Translations under genes and position numbers: made by a program
Notes under the pieces: model-generated
Database searches by the model: none
The model's input: the letters and a program-made list of their open reading frames with translations, nothing else
What the model was told of the DNA's origin: nothing
Shown: piece by piece, positions 47,907-57,468 of the stretch
Numbering within the stretch: position 1 is the stretch's first letter
Layout of the letters: the number at the start of each line of letters is the position of its first letter
Source: Calothrix sp. PCC 7507
GTDB taxonomy: Bacteria; Cyanobacteriota; Cyanobacteriia; Cyanobacteriales; Nostocaceae
Direction of reading: 5' to 3'
DNA: 64,000 bases
Assembly (NCBI RefSeq): GCF_000316575.1
Contig: NC_019682.1
Span: 4,090,001-4,154,000, forward strand

Positions 47907-48623
47907 TTATTCAGCAGTCGCTAGTTCAGTGCTACCGCGTGTGCGACGACGTGTCAAACTGTTGTAAAGCATGACACCGATGGCTTTAATTAAATTGCCT
48001 TCCAATTCCTGGAACATCTTCATGTTCATGCCAAAAGCCGCGTTAGCTTCTTCAACTATGCGATCGGCTGTAGCTTCGTCGATGGGTAATTCATCCAAAG
48101 CTTGACGATATTTAGCTTTGAATTCTTTTTCGTTGGTAATCTCTGCAAATTCATAAAAAGCGGTACCTTGTCCATCTCCAAGGTTCATCGCTGTGACAGC
48201 AATATTTTTGAGAATCTGTCCCCCAGATAAGTCACCCAGGTAACGCGTATACGAATGTGCGATTAACAGTTCTGGTGCTGTTGCAGAGATTTCTCGGATG
48301 CGCTGCACATAAGCTTCCCCGGCGCGAGATAATTGGACTTGTTCCCGCCAGTTGAAACCATAATAGAAATTTAGGTCTGACTCTAGCGTCTGCTTGCGGT
48401 TGAGTTCTGGGAAGTTAATTTTGGCAACAATCGGGTGATTACGGTGCTTTTCCATCTCCTCTTCCATTGCTGAGTAGATGAAGTAAAAGTTGCCGACTAG
48501 CTTCCGGTAGGAGTTTTTCTCCACGACCCCTTTTAAAAAGCATTTGACAAAACCGACATTCTCTGCCATTGTGTGGGCTTTTTTAGTACCTACACGCAAT
48601 TTGCTTGCTAAATTGCTACTCAT
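47907..48623 (-). CDS. ho1: biliverdin-producing heme oxygenase
   Basis: 238 residues. The proximal heme ligand is His17 in KKAHTMAENVGFVKCFLKG. The distal helix has YTRYLGDLSGGQILKNIA. It opens heme with ferredoxin-derived electrons to give biliverdin IX-alpha, CO and iron, which supplies phycocyanobilin for phycobilisomes and bilin photoreceptors. The length is typical. The C-terminus (about 225-238) is polar and variable. Confidence 0.95.
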   Translation of the reverse strand: MSSNLASKLRVGTKKAHTMAENVGFVKCFLKGVVEKNSYRKLVGNFYFIYSAMEEEMEKHRNHPIVAKINFPELNRKQTLESDLNFYYGFNWREQVQLSRAGEAYVQRIREISATAPELLIAHSYTRYLGDLSGGQILKNIAVTAMNLGDGQGTAFYEFAEITNEKEFKAKYRQALDELPIDEATADRIVEEANAAFGMNMKMFQELEGNLIKAIGVMLYNSLTRRRTRGSTELATAE

Positions 48624-49063
48624 GCTAAATTTCTCTACTTTAAAAGGTCAACTGCCGGAGTTTTGATTTACTAACGGCTAAAACAGGCCATTAAAACGTT
48701 ACCTTAAAACTATTTGATGAGAATTTATATTAAAATTTCTTAAGTCATACGCTTTTGGATTGACCCCAAAGATAAATCTAGGGGCTGGAGAATTTTACCC
48801 AGTAGGATTTTTGGTTTATTTGACTGATAAATCTCTTGCTCTGTAACACTAAGGAAATATGGGTGTAGAGCTTTACATTTTTTTACCCTAATCAGTATTC
48901 AGCACTGAGTAGGGTAAAAAAGCTATCTCTGACAGTCATAGCGAAGTGTGTTCACCGCAGATGAAGCTGCTTTTTCAAGGACAGCAAAGATTAAATAGTA
49001 GTACTACAGCGCATAACTGTAGATGGCTACTATTTCGGGGCACTTTGGCTGGAGTTTATGTTG
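48624..49063. other. 440-bp gap upstream of heme oxygenase
   Basis: Contains the ho1 promoter region and a strong hairpin (48879-48921). No gene or dispersed repeat was recognised elsewhere in it. Confidence 0.45.
48879..48921 (-). terminator. hairpin terminator of the HNH gene
   Basis: TTTTTTACCCTA pairs perfectly with TAGGGTAAAAAA, and the loop carries an inner TCAGT/ACTGA stem. It lies 143 bp past the HNH stop. A/T runs at both ends allow termination in either direction. Confidence 0.7.
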
Positions 49064-49561
49064 TTAAAGACCTATAACATATTTTTGCCACTCTTGGTGC
49101 AGTCCACTCTTAAGATGCTTGCTGACTTCAAAATAGAGGCTGCTGTAGGGTTGGCGAGGAGGATGGCGCAAAGGCATGTGTGCTTCGTGCGGGGTACGGC
49201 TACCTTTCTTAACATTGCAACGCACACAGGCTGTAACAATGTTCTCCCAAGTGTCGCCTCCACCACGCGATCGCGGTATTACATGATCTAGTGTCAACTC
49301 ATCGCCGGTATAACCGCAGTATTGACAAGTGTGGCTATCACGATGCAATATATTTCGGCGAGTGAGGGGAATTTCCTTGTAAGGAACGCGGACATAATGC
49401 CGTAGTCGGATCACCGTCGGCAACGGAAAGTCCGAATAGAGGTATCTGCCATTATGTTCTACACGTTCCGCCTTGCCTTTTATTAACAAAACCACGGCGC
49501 GACGCCAGCTCGTGATATTGAGTGGTTCGTAAGAGGCGTTCAGGACTAAAACCTTACCCAT
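49064..49561 (-). CDS. HNH endonuclease family protein
   Basis: 165 residues. The N-terminus (KVLVLNASYEPLNITSWRRAVVLLI) is characteristic of a widespread bacterial HNH group. The HNH core has a zinc-binding CQYCG, then LTLDHVIPRSRGGGDTWENIVTACVRCN, with a second CxxC. A basic C-terminal part (RTPHEAHMPLRHPPRQPY) follows. It is probably chromosomal housekeeping rather than a mobile-intron nuclease, since there is no flanking intron or restriction partner. The substrate is unknown. Confidence 0.85.
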   Translation of the reverse strand: MGKVLVLNASYEPLNITSWRRAVVLLIKGKAERVEHNGRYLYSDFPLPTVIRLRHYVRVPYKEIPLTRRNILHRDSHTCQYCGYTGDELTLDHVIPRSRGGGDTWENIVTACVRCNVKKGSRTPHEAHMPLRHPPRQPYSSLYFEVSKHLKSGLHQEWQKYVIGL

Positions 49562-49975
49562 TGATAAGCGCTCAAGGTATTAGTTTTACATATATTAACA
49601 CAGAAGTACTCTGGTTGGGAGATGAGAATAAATTATACTTCTGCCATGATTAAGTAGGTAGGCATAAATATTTATCGTTGGGAATAAGCAATCTTGCTAT
49701 AGGCTTAAAAGTTTCTTGGTGTAAAGATTTTATACTCAGCTTATGTCCTCATCTACCTGACCACTGCTATAACTAGGAATTTTTCAGTGAAATCAATGGG
49801 GTAAACGTAATCATAATTACTGCTGAAGTGTTAATCATTTCTCGGTATGAAATATAGGGACTTGTGTCAATTCCCGGATGAAAGGTAAACTTCCAGATTA
49901 ATCTGATTTAGCTTCTGGGAGTGCGAATAAATAGATCATCTGGAAGCCAGGTTGTGGTGATAGGAGTGAGTGAAA
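49562..49975. other. gap between divergent HNH and alr genes
   Basis: 414 bp that must hold both promoters. AT-rich, with no repeat, RNA gene or convincing ORF. A GGAGTGAGTGA purine stretch precedes the alr start. Confidence 0.4.
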
Positions 49976-51163
49976 ATGTTAAGTAGCAAACAAATTTCTG
50001 GTGTTGCTTCTCATCAAGAATGCGATACTTACGCTTGGTTCTCTCAACGTGCTTGGGTGGAGATTGATTTAGCCGCCTTGTCGCAAAATGTACAGCAGGT
50101 GGCAGGGTTTTTATCACCTAGCACCAAGTTGATGGCAGTAGTGAAGGCTGATGCCTATGGACATGGGGCGGTGACAGTTGCCCAAACAGCCCTGGAATCG
50201 GGCGCTAGTTGGTTAGGAGTGGCGACAGTTCCAGAGGGAATTCAATTGCGAGAAGGAGGGATTAAAGCGCCGATTTTAATCTTAGGGGCAACCCATACAC
50301 CAGAGCAAATTCAGGCGATCGCTCACTGGAAACTCCAACCGACGCTATGCAGCCCCAAACAAGCTTTGATATTTGCCAACACCCTAGAAACAATCAAGTT
50401 TAATTCCCCCATCCCTGTACATATCAAACTGGACACAGGAATGTCTCGCTTGGGAACTAACTGGGAACAAGCGGCTGAGTTTGTGCAGTTAGTTAAACGC
50501 TTGCCCCATCTTACCGTTGCAAGTATTTATTCCCACTTGGCAACAGCAGATAGCCCTGACACTACAGTCATGAGAGAACAGCATCAACGATTTGAAGAGG
50601 CGATCGCCCAAATCACAGCCCTGGGAATCGAACTACCTTGCTTGCATTTGGCCAACTCAGCCGCCACTCTCACAGACTCGGCATTACACTACGACATTGT
50701 GCGTGTAGGTTTAGCAGTTTATGGACTCTATCCTTCTACTCATTTACAAAACACTATTCGCCTCCAACCAGTTTTACAACTCAAGGCACGAGTTACCCAA
50801 GTCAAAACAATTGCCTCAGGTACTGGTGTTAGCTATGGACACCAATTTATTGCCCCACGGGAATTACGTCTTGCCGTTGTGGGTATTGGCTATGCTGACG
50901 GTGTCCCCCGCAATCTTTCCAACAAAATGCAGGTGTTAATTCGCGGTCAGCGCCTACCGCAGATTGGGACAATTACAATGGATCAACTAATGGTGGATGT
51001 GAGTTCCATACCTGATTTACAGGAAGGGGAAGTCGTCACCTTACTTGGGGCACAAGGCCAAGAACAAATATCTGCTGACGATTGGGCCAAGGAATTAAAT
51101 ACGATCTCTTGGGAAATTCTCTGTGGTTTTAAGCATCGTCTGCCTCGTGTGGCGGTAATGTGA
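49976..51163 (+). CDS. alr: alanine racemase
   Basis: 395 residues from the ATG at 49976; a GTG two codons earlier is also possible. The PLP lysine lies in MAVVKADAYGHG. The fold-type III barrel is supported by HIKLDTGMSRLGTNW and VRVGLAVYGLYPS. The second catalytic Tyr lies in GVSYGHQF, and the C-terminal domain includes VGIGYADGVPR and TITMDQLMVDV. It supplies D-Ala for peptidoglycan. The N-terminal 30 residues are longer than in many homologues. Confidence 0.93.
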   Translation: MLSSKQISGVASHQECDTYAWFSQRAWVEIDLAALSQNVQQVAGFLSPSTKLMAVVKADAYGHGAVTVAQTALESGASWLGVATVPEGIQLREGGIKAPILILGATHTPEQIQAIAHWKLQPTLCSPKQALIFANTLETIKFNSPIPVHIKLDTGMSRLGTNWEQAAEFVQLVKRLPHLTVASIYSHLATADSPDTTVMREQHQRFEEAIAQITALGIELPCLHLANSAATLTDSALHYDIVRVGLAVYGLYPSTHLQNTIRLQPVLQLKARVTQVKTIASGTGVSYGHQFIAPRELRLAVVGIGYADGVPRNLSNKMQVLIRGQRLPQIGTITMDQLMVDVSSIPDLQEGEVVTLLGAQGQEQISADDWAKELNTISWEILCGFKHRLPRVAVM

Positions 51164-51268
51164 AGATAAATGAAACAAGACGCGCAGTGAAAATCTCTTT
51201 CTACTTTTTTCTTTAATTTTCCTGGCTTTGCAAATTTTGAGTTTTTTATGTTATAGTTATAAACTGAT

Positions 51269-51350
51269 GCGGATGTGGCGAAATTGGCAGACGCGCTAGA
51301 TTTAGGTTCTAGTTCCGAAAGGAGTGAAGGTTCAAGTCCTTTCATCCGCA
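51269..51350 (+). tRNA. tRNA-Leu(UAG)
   Basis: 82-nt class II tRNA: acceptor GCGGATG with CATCCGC, D arm with GGCGAAATTGGCAGACGC, anticodon loop TTTAGGT giving UAG, variable arm, T arm AAGGTTCAAGTCCTT. No encoded CCA. Confidence 0.95.
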
Positions 51351-51468
51351 CTTATGAAAAGCTGCTACCTCCAAGATATGGGAGATTGTCTGTAAAAGCT
51401 TTATGTATCTTGGAAGCATAAATCTGGTTAACAATGCTTGGTTTAGCCCCAGAATAAGCTTTTAAGTG

Positions 51469-51576
51469 GTTACGCAAAATTATTTATGTTATTGCGAGCG
51501 AAATGAAATGTAGCGTAAAGCCTTCGGGAAGGCTTCGCCTACGCAATGACAAATGTATATTTAATTTTGCATTAGT
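51469..51576. mobile_element. MITE-like element G
   Basis: Inverted ends GGTTACGCAAAATTATT and AATTTTGCATTAGTAC enclose GCGTAAAGCCTTCGGGAAGG and GGCTTCGCCTACGCAATGAC. The latter also occurs in the family-B copy near 60915. Non-coding. Confidence 0.5.
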
Positions 51577-52191
51577 ACTTAGTGAGTATTGCTGATGATT
51601 TATAGGTTAATACAGTTGAGTTAAGATGATATGGTAATTTTGACCATTGGTGTCAACTTAGGCTTAAATCCGCTGAGTGTATGAGTTTTGCCCTCTCCTC
51701 CAGCCCCCTCCCATGTTTGGGAGCAGGAATTGGGCAAGCCAATAATACTATAGGTATAAAATAAAACTATTTAATTACAACTGACAGGATTAATATTAAA
51801 TCTGAGAGATTATCGCTTGATTGGGAGTTACATAGATAGTGACACTAACTAGGCATTGATGTAATTTATCATTAGTAATTTACATAGCTAATGAGTAAGG
51901 ATACTTACTAAAGATCAAACTTTAAGGTAACTTTGTAAAATCAGGTTTCATTTAAGTGCAAATACTTAAAAATTAGAGTTAAATATTTTAGGTTTACTAG
52001 TATTATTGCTGTGACTTTCGCATAAAAATTACTGAAAGACAAGTGCCTTTATCTAGTCTTTACATTTTTTTGGCTGATTCTCCAAAGATGTCTGGTAATC
52101 TCTGTATAAGTAAGCAAATTAACAACAACCTACGAATTGACTACGATTTTATAATCTGAAAGTAAGGCCGCTGTTGAGTTTAACTGCAAAC

Positions 52192-52219
52192 TTGAATAAA
52201 TCTTTTAGTATGTTATGCT
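52192..52219 (+). promoter_or_regulatory. candidate promoter of the chemosensory cluster
   Basis: TTGAAT and TATGCT are separated by 16 bp, with a leader of about 97 nt. It resembles a primary-sigma promoter; alternative hormogonium sigma-factor sites were not recognised. Confidence 0.3.
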
Positions 52220-52316
52220 ACAAAGCACCAATACCTCATAACCTGATTGGTATTGTAGAGCAGCTTCTGCACAAATTTAGTTTACATGTATTGAATTTAG
52301 CTGAAGTAAAAGCAAA

Positions 52317-53396
52317 ATGAACACAACTCCTCTAGGTAGCTACAGGTTGTTTCAGAAACTACATCCACTATCACTGTTGGCACAACTAACCAGTCGGCGT
52401 GCTACGGGACACCTACGTGTATATGCGGGGAAGTTTTCTTGGTCTATCTATCTCGAAGAAGGTAAACTTACTTACGCCTCTTATTCAGATAAACTATTTG
52501 AGCGACTTGACAGCCATTTACGGCGTCTGAGTCAGCAAATTCCGACTCTCAACAACACCATTCGTGTACAAATGCGGTTGATGTTTGAGACGAAGAATGA
52601 AAATCAGTCTGTAGCCAATGCAGATTATCGAGCTATTTGTTGGTTAGTAGATCAAGAATATCTCACCCCTTCACAAGCAGCGCATTTAATAGATGAATTA
52701 GCCAAAGAAGTGCTGGAATCTTTTTTGTCTTTAAAAGAAGGGAGCTATGAATTTAATTCTGAGATTTCTTTGGGTGAACTAGCAAAGTTTGGCCGGTTGG
52801 ATTTGCGGTTACTGGTTGAACAGTGTCAGAAACAGTTACGCAATCGGCAAAATGTTCAGTCGCCAGTTCCCGCGAGTGGAGGTTCTGCATCTGTGGCTAC
52901 AACTAAGCTACCACAAGCTCAGTCGCAATCTTCAATGAAAATTGGGCAACAATTACCACTACCAAGACAACCTAATTTTGAAGTTGCTGATGAACGTAAC
53001 CAGACATTTGCTCAAAAAACTGTTGATAAGAAATTGTACACAGTTGCGTGTATTGATGATAGTCAAACGGTTTTGAATTCCATCAACCACTTTTTGGATG
53101 AGAATACATTTTCTGTGGTGATGATTAATGATCCAGTAAAAGCTTTGATGCAAATACTACGGAGTAAACCTGACTTAATTTTATTAGATGTGGAAATGCC
53201 AAATTTAGATGGCTATGAACTATGTTCTTTATTGCGGAGGCACACAAGTTTTAAAAACACACCGATTATTATGGTGACGGGTAGAACAGGATTTATCGAC
53301 AGAGCAAAGGCGAAAGTAGTTAGATCATCAGGCTATTTAACCAAGCCTTTTACGCAATCAGATTTATTAAAAATGGTGTTTAAGCATATCAGTTAA
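52317..53396 (+). CDS. PATAN (DUF4388)-receiver response regulator, PilG/HmpA/PatA-like
   Basis: 359 residues. The N-terminal PATAN/DUF4388-type domain (about 10-180) begins LSLLAQLTSRRATGHLRVYAG, with IYLEEGKLTYASYSDKL. A Gln/Ser-rich linker (about 180-235) leads to the C-terminal receiver (about 240-359): CIDDSQTV, phospho-Asp in LILLDVEMPNLDGYELC and a conserved Lys in YLTKPF. This domain order is that of cyanobacterial PilG/HmpA and heterocyst PatA. As first gene of the cluster it is probably a phosphorylation target of the CheA, controlling pilus motors. Hmp identity is not claimed because the usual neighbour hmpF is absent. Confidence 0.88.
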   Translation: MNTTPLGSYRLFQKLHPLSLLAQLTSRRATGHLRVYAGKFSWSIYLEEGKLTYASYSDKLFERLDSHLRRLSQQIPTLNNTIRVQMRLMFETKNENQSVANADYRAICWLVDQEYLTPSQAAHLIDELAKEVLESFLSLKEGSYEFNSEISLGELAKFGRLDLRLLVEQCQKQLRNRQNVQSPVPASGGSASVATTKLPQAQSQSSMKIGQQLPLPRQPNFEVADERNQTFAQKTVDKKLYTVACIDDSQTVLNSINHFLDENTFSVVMINDPVKALMQILRSKPDLILLDVEMPNLDGYELCSLLRRHTSFKNTPIIMVTGRTGFIDRAKAKVVRSSGYLTKPFTQSDLLKMVFKHIS

Positions 53397-53469
53397 TTTT
53401 AGAAATAATCAGTGGTGGCATCGTAAGTAGATTTAGTAGCACGAATTTAATTGTTCAGGAGATTTAGCA

Positions 53470-53847
53470 GTGAATACTACTTTGCTCGGCACAATTCTGA
53501 TTGTAGAAGATTCCCCCAGTGAATTAGAGTTAATGAGCCATTATCTGCAAGAAAGTGGTTATCACGTCATTCAAGCGACTGGTGCAAAAGAAGCTTTAGA
53601 AAAAGCTTTATTGGAACAACCAGATGCGATCGTTACGGATGTAGTTATGCCGGGTGTAAGTGGCTTTGAGTTGTGTCGTTACCTGAAGCGAAATCCAGTT
53701 ACAGAGAAAGTTCCGATTGTGATTTGCAGTTCCAAAAATCTAGAAATTGATCGTTTGTGGGGGATGAGACAAGGTGCTGATGCCTATTTGACGAAACCGT
53801 ACACACGTGAGCAACTCTTACGTGCTATTAAATCAGTAGTAATTTGA
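53470..53847 (+). CDS. CheY-like single-domain response regulator (PilH/HmpB type)
   Basis: 125 residues, receiver only. The acidic pair is in LIVEDSPSE, phospho-Asp57 is in IVTDVVMPGVSGFELC, and the switch Thr/Ser and Lys are in VICSSK and YLTKPYT. It starts at GTG with GGAG 11 bases upstream, 73 bp after the PATAN-REC gene. It likely acts as phosphate sink or motor regulator for the cluster kinase. Confidence 0.9.
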   Translation: MNTTLLGTILIVEDSPSELELMSHYLQESGYHVIQATGAKEALEKALLEQPDAIVTDVVMPGVSGFELCRYLKRNPVTEKVPIVICSSKNLEIDRLWGMRQGADAYLTKPYTREQLLRAIKSVVI

Positions 53848-53851
53848 ATCC

Positions 53852-54349
53852 ATGAATAGTTCAAAAATTACACTCTCCGCCAAACATAGCCAACATAACT
53901 TGGGAGATGGCTATCTCCGGTTTCAGCTAAATCAACAAACTGCTGCTGTTTTATCAATGAGGCACACACAAGAAGCGGTGATAGTGCCTGTTGAATCCAT
54001 AACAGCGATGCCAAATATACCTGCTTGTATCTTAGGATTAATGAATTGGCGGAGTCGGATAATTTGGGTGATTGATCTACCAAGAATGCTCAATTTAGAA
54101 TCCTTAGACCCTAGACTCCGGCAGTACAATGTGATTGTTATTCGGGTGGAATCACTGCTTTTGGGCTTAGTTGTGCAAGAAATAAAAGGTACAGCTAAGT
54201 TCATGCCTGATGATATTCGTTCTCCTGTGGGACAAGTAGCATCTAGTTTGGTACCGTATTTACGTGGGTGTGTTGTGCAACAGCAAGAAATATTGCTGGT
54301 ATTAGATGCACAAGCGATTGTCCATTCTTCCATTCTCCGCAGTGATTAG
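53852..54349 (+). CDS. CheW-like coupling protein (PilI/HmpC type)
   Basis: 165 residues with one CheW domain: YLRFQLNQQTAAVLSM, VPVESITAMPNIPACILGLMNWRSRIIWVIDL, GLVVQEI, and RGCVVQQQEILLVLDAQAI. It links receptors to the CheA kinase. It begins four bases after the CheY stop, so the two are translationally linked. Confidence 0.9.
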   Translation: MNSSKITLSAKHSQHNLGDGYLRFQLNQQTAAVLSMRHTQEAVIVPVESITAMPNIPACILGLMNWRSRIIWVIDLPRMLNLESLDPRLRQYNVIVIRVESLLLGLVVQEIKGTAKFMPDDIRSPVGQVASSLVPYLRGCVVQQQEILLVLDAQAIVHSSILRSD

Positions 54350-54412
54350 GGTGTACTACTAAGAAAATGGCTTTTTAGTGTTCTTGTTCACCTATTTCAG
54401 GGGAATTACTTT

Positions 54413-57241
54413 ATGTTTAATAAAACTGACACGGCTAATAGCAGTAATGCTCGGAATCGAGCGTCAATAATCTCATCGGAAAAAGCTACTGATAATGTAG
54501 TGCAACTGCCACTAGAGTCTATTAATGAAACTGTTAATAATTCTCCCTTGAATCAGGCTGTTGCTTATGTGAGGCGGCTACATTTAGGCACGAAAGCCAC
54601 GGTTTTAGCGATCGCTATCGGCACACTACCAGCATTGGGAATCGGTGCGATCGCTTATAAATTCGCTAGTCGCTCGATCACTCAACAAGTTACGCAAGCT
54701 CAAGAAACAGAAGCTGTCAACTTAACAGAGCAAATCAACCGTTTCATGTTTGAACGGTATGGTGATATTCAAGTACTGTCTAATCTGCCATTTTTGGTTA
54801 ATTCCGAAGTTAACAAAATTACGCCTATTAAGGAAAAACAAGCAGTACTAGACCGGATTGTGGAAACTTCTAAGGTCTACGATAGCATTGCTATTGTTGA
54901 TATCAACGGCAATCCACTAGTCACTACCAGCAAAGAAAATGTATCTAATCTCAAAGATCGAGATTATTTTCAAACTGCGCTGCAAAAAAATAGCGCGATT
55001 ATCACCCAACCAGAAATCTCCAAAACTACAGGAATACTGAGTATTTATACGGCTGCACCGATTAAAGATAGCGTTACTGGACAAACGATCGCTGTAGTCA
55101 GAGCCAGGATGCCTGTGAAATCCTTAGAGGATGTACTCAAAAACTATTCAGCCAACGCACACGAATATCATTTAATTGATAAATCGGGAAAATTTTTCGC
55201 GGCTACAGAAAAGAATCAAGTTGGTAGAAATGCCCAAAAAGACTTTCCTGGTTTGGACAAACTCCAGTCAGCAAAAAAAATAGATAGTATCATCACCATT
55301 GATCAAATTGACAAGCAACCCCAACTAATTAGTTATGTCCCATCGAGAAAACTAGAAGGGTTGCCAGATTTAAAGTGGGATGTAGTGATTGCCACTGATA
55401 CGGCAATCATCCTCGCACCGCAAAGACAGCTATTCTGGACGATCGCTATTGGTACTGCGCTCACTGCTTTGATTGTGGCAGCGATCGCCGCTTGGTTAGC
55501 TAAACGAGCCACAGAGCCAATTTTGAGCGCCACTGAGGCGGTGAGCAAACTCGGTCAAGGTCAACTCAACACCCGTCTGGAAATCCAAACAGAAGATGAA
55601 TTAGGCGACTTGGCTGTAAATATTAATCAAATGGCAGACCAATTGCAAGTCTTGCTCAAAGAACAAGAACAAGACACCGAACGAGCAAAATTACTTGCAG
55701 ATATTACCTTGCGGATTCGCAAAAATCTCAAAACCGAAGATATTTACAAAACTGCAGTCAGAGAAGTGCGACAAGCGCTGAAAACAGACAGAGTAATCGT
55801 TTATGAGTTAAATCCAGAGACTTGGCAGGGAATCGTTGTGGCTGAATCAATAGCTGGTATTTGGCCAAAAATGCACGGAGTGAAAATCGATGACCCTTGT
55901 TTTCGGGAACGCCATGTAGAAAATTATAAAGAAGGACGAGTCAGGGCGATCGCTAATATTTATCAAGAGCCAAGCCTCGTTAACAACAGTTGTTACATCC
56001 AAATGTTAGAGAAATTTGCTGTCAAAGGCAATTTGATCGCACCCATTATCACCGACAGCAACCTCCACGGCTTATTGATTGCCCATCATTGCGAAAGTCC
56101 CCGCGTCTGGCAACAGCAGGAAATTGATTTGTTGCAACAAACAGCAATTCAAATCAGCTATGCCTTAGAACAAGCCCAGTTACTAGAAGAATTAGAAAAA
56201 GCCAAAGCACTCGCCCAACAAGACTCGGAAGAAGAACGGGGACAAAAAGAAACCCTGCAAATGCAACTCCTAGAACTACTCAGTGATGTAGAAGGCGCAG
56301 CTAGAGGCGATTTGACGGTGCGTGCGGATGTCACCGCTGGGGAAATTGGTACGGTTGCTGACTTCTTCAACTCAATTGTGGAAAGCCTGCGGGATATTGT
56401 GACTCAAGTTAAACAAGCTGCTACCCAAGTCAACACAGCGGTTGGTTCTAACGAGGGTGCTATCCGCCAGTTAGCAGAAGAAGCGATCGCCCAAACTGCG
56501 GAAATTAACCGCACCCTAGATGCGGTTGATCAAATGACTGATTCCATTAAAGCCGTAGCGGAAAACGCCCAGCAAGCTGCTGTCATCGCCAATCATGCAG
56601 CCCACACCGCTACTAAGAGTGGACAAGCAATGGATTTGACAGTGCAAAACATCCTATTGTTGCGAGAAACAGTAGGAGAAACTGCCAAAAAAGTCAAGCG
56701 GTTGGGAGAATCTTCTCAACAAATTTCCCGCGTTGTGTCCTTGATTAACCAAATCGCCATGCAAACCAACTTGCTAGCCATCAATGCTGGCATCGAAGCA
56801 GCACGTGCAGGTGACGAAGGTCAAGGATTTGCGATCGTCGCCGAAGAGGTGGGAGAATTAGCAGCTCGCAGCGCCGCAGCCACCAAAGAAATTGAACAAA
56901 TTGTGGAAAATATCCAGAGAGAAACTAGTGAAGTCGTCCAGGCGATGGAGGTAGGAACTAGCCAGGTAGTAGAAGGCACTCGCATTGTCGAAGATGCGAA
57001 ACAAAGTCTCAGTCAGATTTTGGATGTGTCACGTCAAATTGACTACCTAGTACAGACAATTTCCACAGCTACCGCATCTCAGGTAGAAACATCAGAATCT
57101 GTCAGCGAATTGATGAAAGCGATCGCCGCTCTTTCCCAACGGACTAGCGACTCTTCGCGCCTCGTGTCAGAATCTTTGCAACAAACTGTTGATATTTCTC
57201 AAGAATTGCAGGAAACTGTCGGTACATTCAAGGTCAGTTAA
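54413..57241 (+). CDS. methyl-accepting chemotaxis protein with dCache, HAMP and a bilin-type GAF domain (PilJ/HmpD type)
   Basis: 942 residues. A cytoplasmic lead is followed by TM1 (about 60-82), a dCache-like periplasmic sensor (about 85-335) and TM2 (about 343-365). HAMP and coiled coil (366-425), GAF (about 430-600) and MA signalling domain (about 640-942) follow. The hairpin tip is [28 protein letters not shown]. The GAF has DPCF with Cys496, then GRVRAI and [21 protein letters not shown] with Cys527. This is the layout of DXCF cyanobacteriochromes, although the residue after the second Cys is Tyr rather than His. A light input is possible but unproven. AGGGGA precedes the ATG. Confidence 0.9.
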   Translation: MFNKTDTANSSNARNRASIISSEKATDNVVQLPLESINETVNNSPLNQAVAYVRRLHLGTKATVLAIAIGTLPALGIGAIAYKFASRSITQQVTQAQETEAVNLTEQINRFMFERYGDIQVLSNLPFLVNSEVNKITPIKEKQAVLDRIVETSKVYDSIAIVDINGNPLVTTSKENVSNLKDRDYFQTALQKNSAIITQPEISKTTGILSIYTAAPIKDSVTGQTIAVVRARMPVKSLEDVLKNYSANAHEYHLIDKSGKFFAATEKNQVGRNAQKDFPGLDKLQSAKKIDSIITIDQIDKQPQLISYVPSRKLEGLPDLKWDVVIATDTAIILAPQRQLFWTIAIGTALTALIVAAIAAWLAKRATEPILSATEAVSKLGQGQLNTRLEIQTEDELGDLAVNINQMADQLQVLLKEQEQDTERAKLLADITLRIRKNLKTEDIYKTAVREVRQALKTDRVIVYELNPETWQGIVVAESIAGIWPKMHGVKIDDPCFRERHVENYKEGRVRAIANIYQEPSLVNNSCYIQMLEKFAVKGNLIAPIITDSNLHGLLIAHHCESPRVWQQQEIDLLQQTAIQISYALEQAQLLEELEKAKALAQQDSEEERGQKETLQMQLLELLSDVEGAARGDLTVRADVTAGEIGTVADFFNSIVESLRDIVTQVKQAATQVNTAVGSNEGAIRQLAEEAIAQTAEINRTLDAVDQMTDSIKAVAENAQQAAVIANHAAHTATKSGQAMDLTVQNILLLRETVGETAKKVKRLGESSQQISRVVSLINQIAMQTNLLAINAGIEAARAGDEGQGFAIVAEEVGELAARSAAATKEIEQIVENIQRETSEVVQAMEVGTSQVVEGTRIVEDAKQSLSQILDVSRQIDYLVQTISTATASQVETSESVSELMKAIAALSQRTSDSSRLVSESLQQTVDISQELQETVGTFKVS

Positions 57242-57468
57242 GTCATTTGTCATTTGTCTTTTGTTCTACCCTGCGGGAAGCCGCTAAGGCGTCTATGTTA
57301 TTTGCTAGTTACCAATGACCAATGACCTTTCCGGTGATGTTTAATTCCTCTTTAACACTGCGTTGGCGTAGCCTCTCCAAGAGAAGCTAGCCAGCTGCTC
57401 ATCAAAAAAATCTTGAAGACTGCGCTGGACTACCAATGACCAATGACTATTGACTAAACATAAAAGCC
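57242..57468. repeat. dispersed repeats between MCP and CheA genes
   Basis: TCATTTG heptamers, CCCTGCGGGAAGCCGC, GCGTTGGCGTAGCCTCTCC and ACCAATGACCAATGAC units. No ribosome-binding site is evident before the CheA ATG at 57469. Confidence 0.7.

Larger units (their letters stand above)
51351..52316. other. 970-bp region upstream of the chemosensory cluster
   Basis: Contains a MITE-like element (51469-51576), a lone end of element D at 51645 (CATTGGTGTCAACTTA), and a long AT-rich stretch with no ORF leading to the cluster promoter. A possible promoter TTGAAT-N16-TATGCT lies at 52192-52219, about 97 bp before the first gene. Confidence 0.5.

Noticed and set aside
49058-49291. 77-residue plus-strand ORF
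   Set aside because: Antisense shadow of the HNH endonuclease gene.
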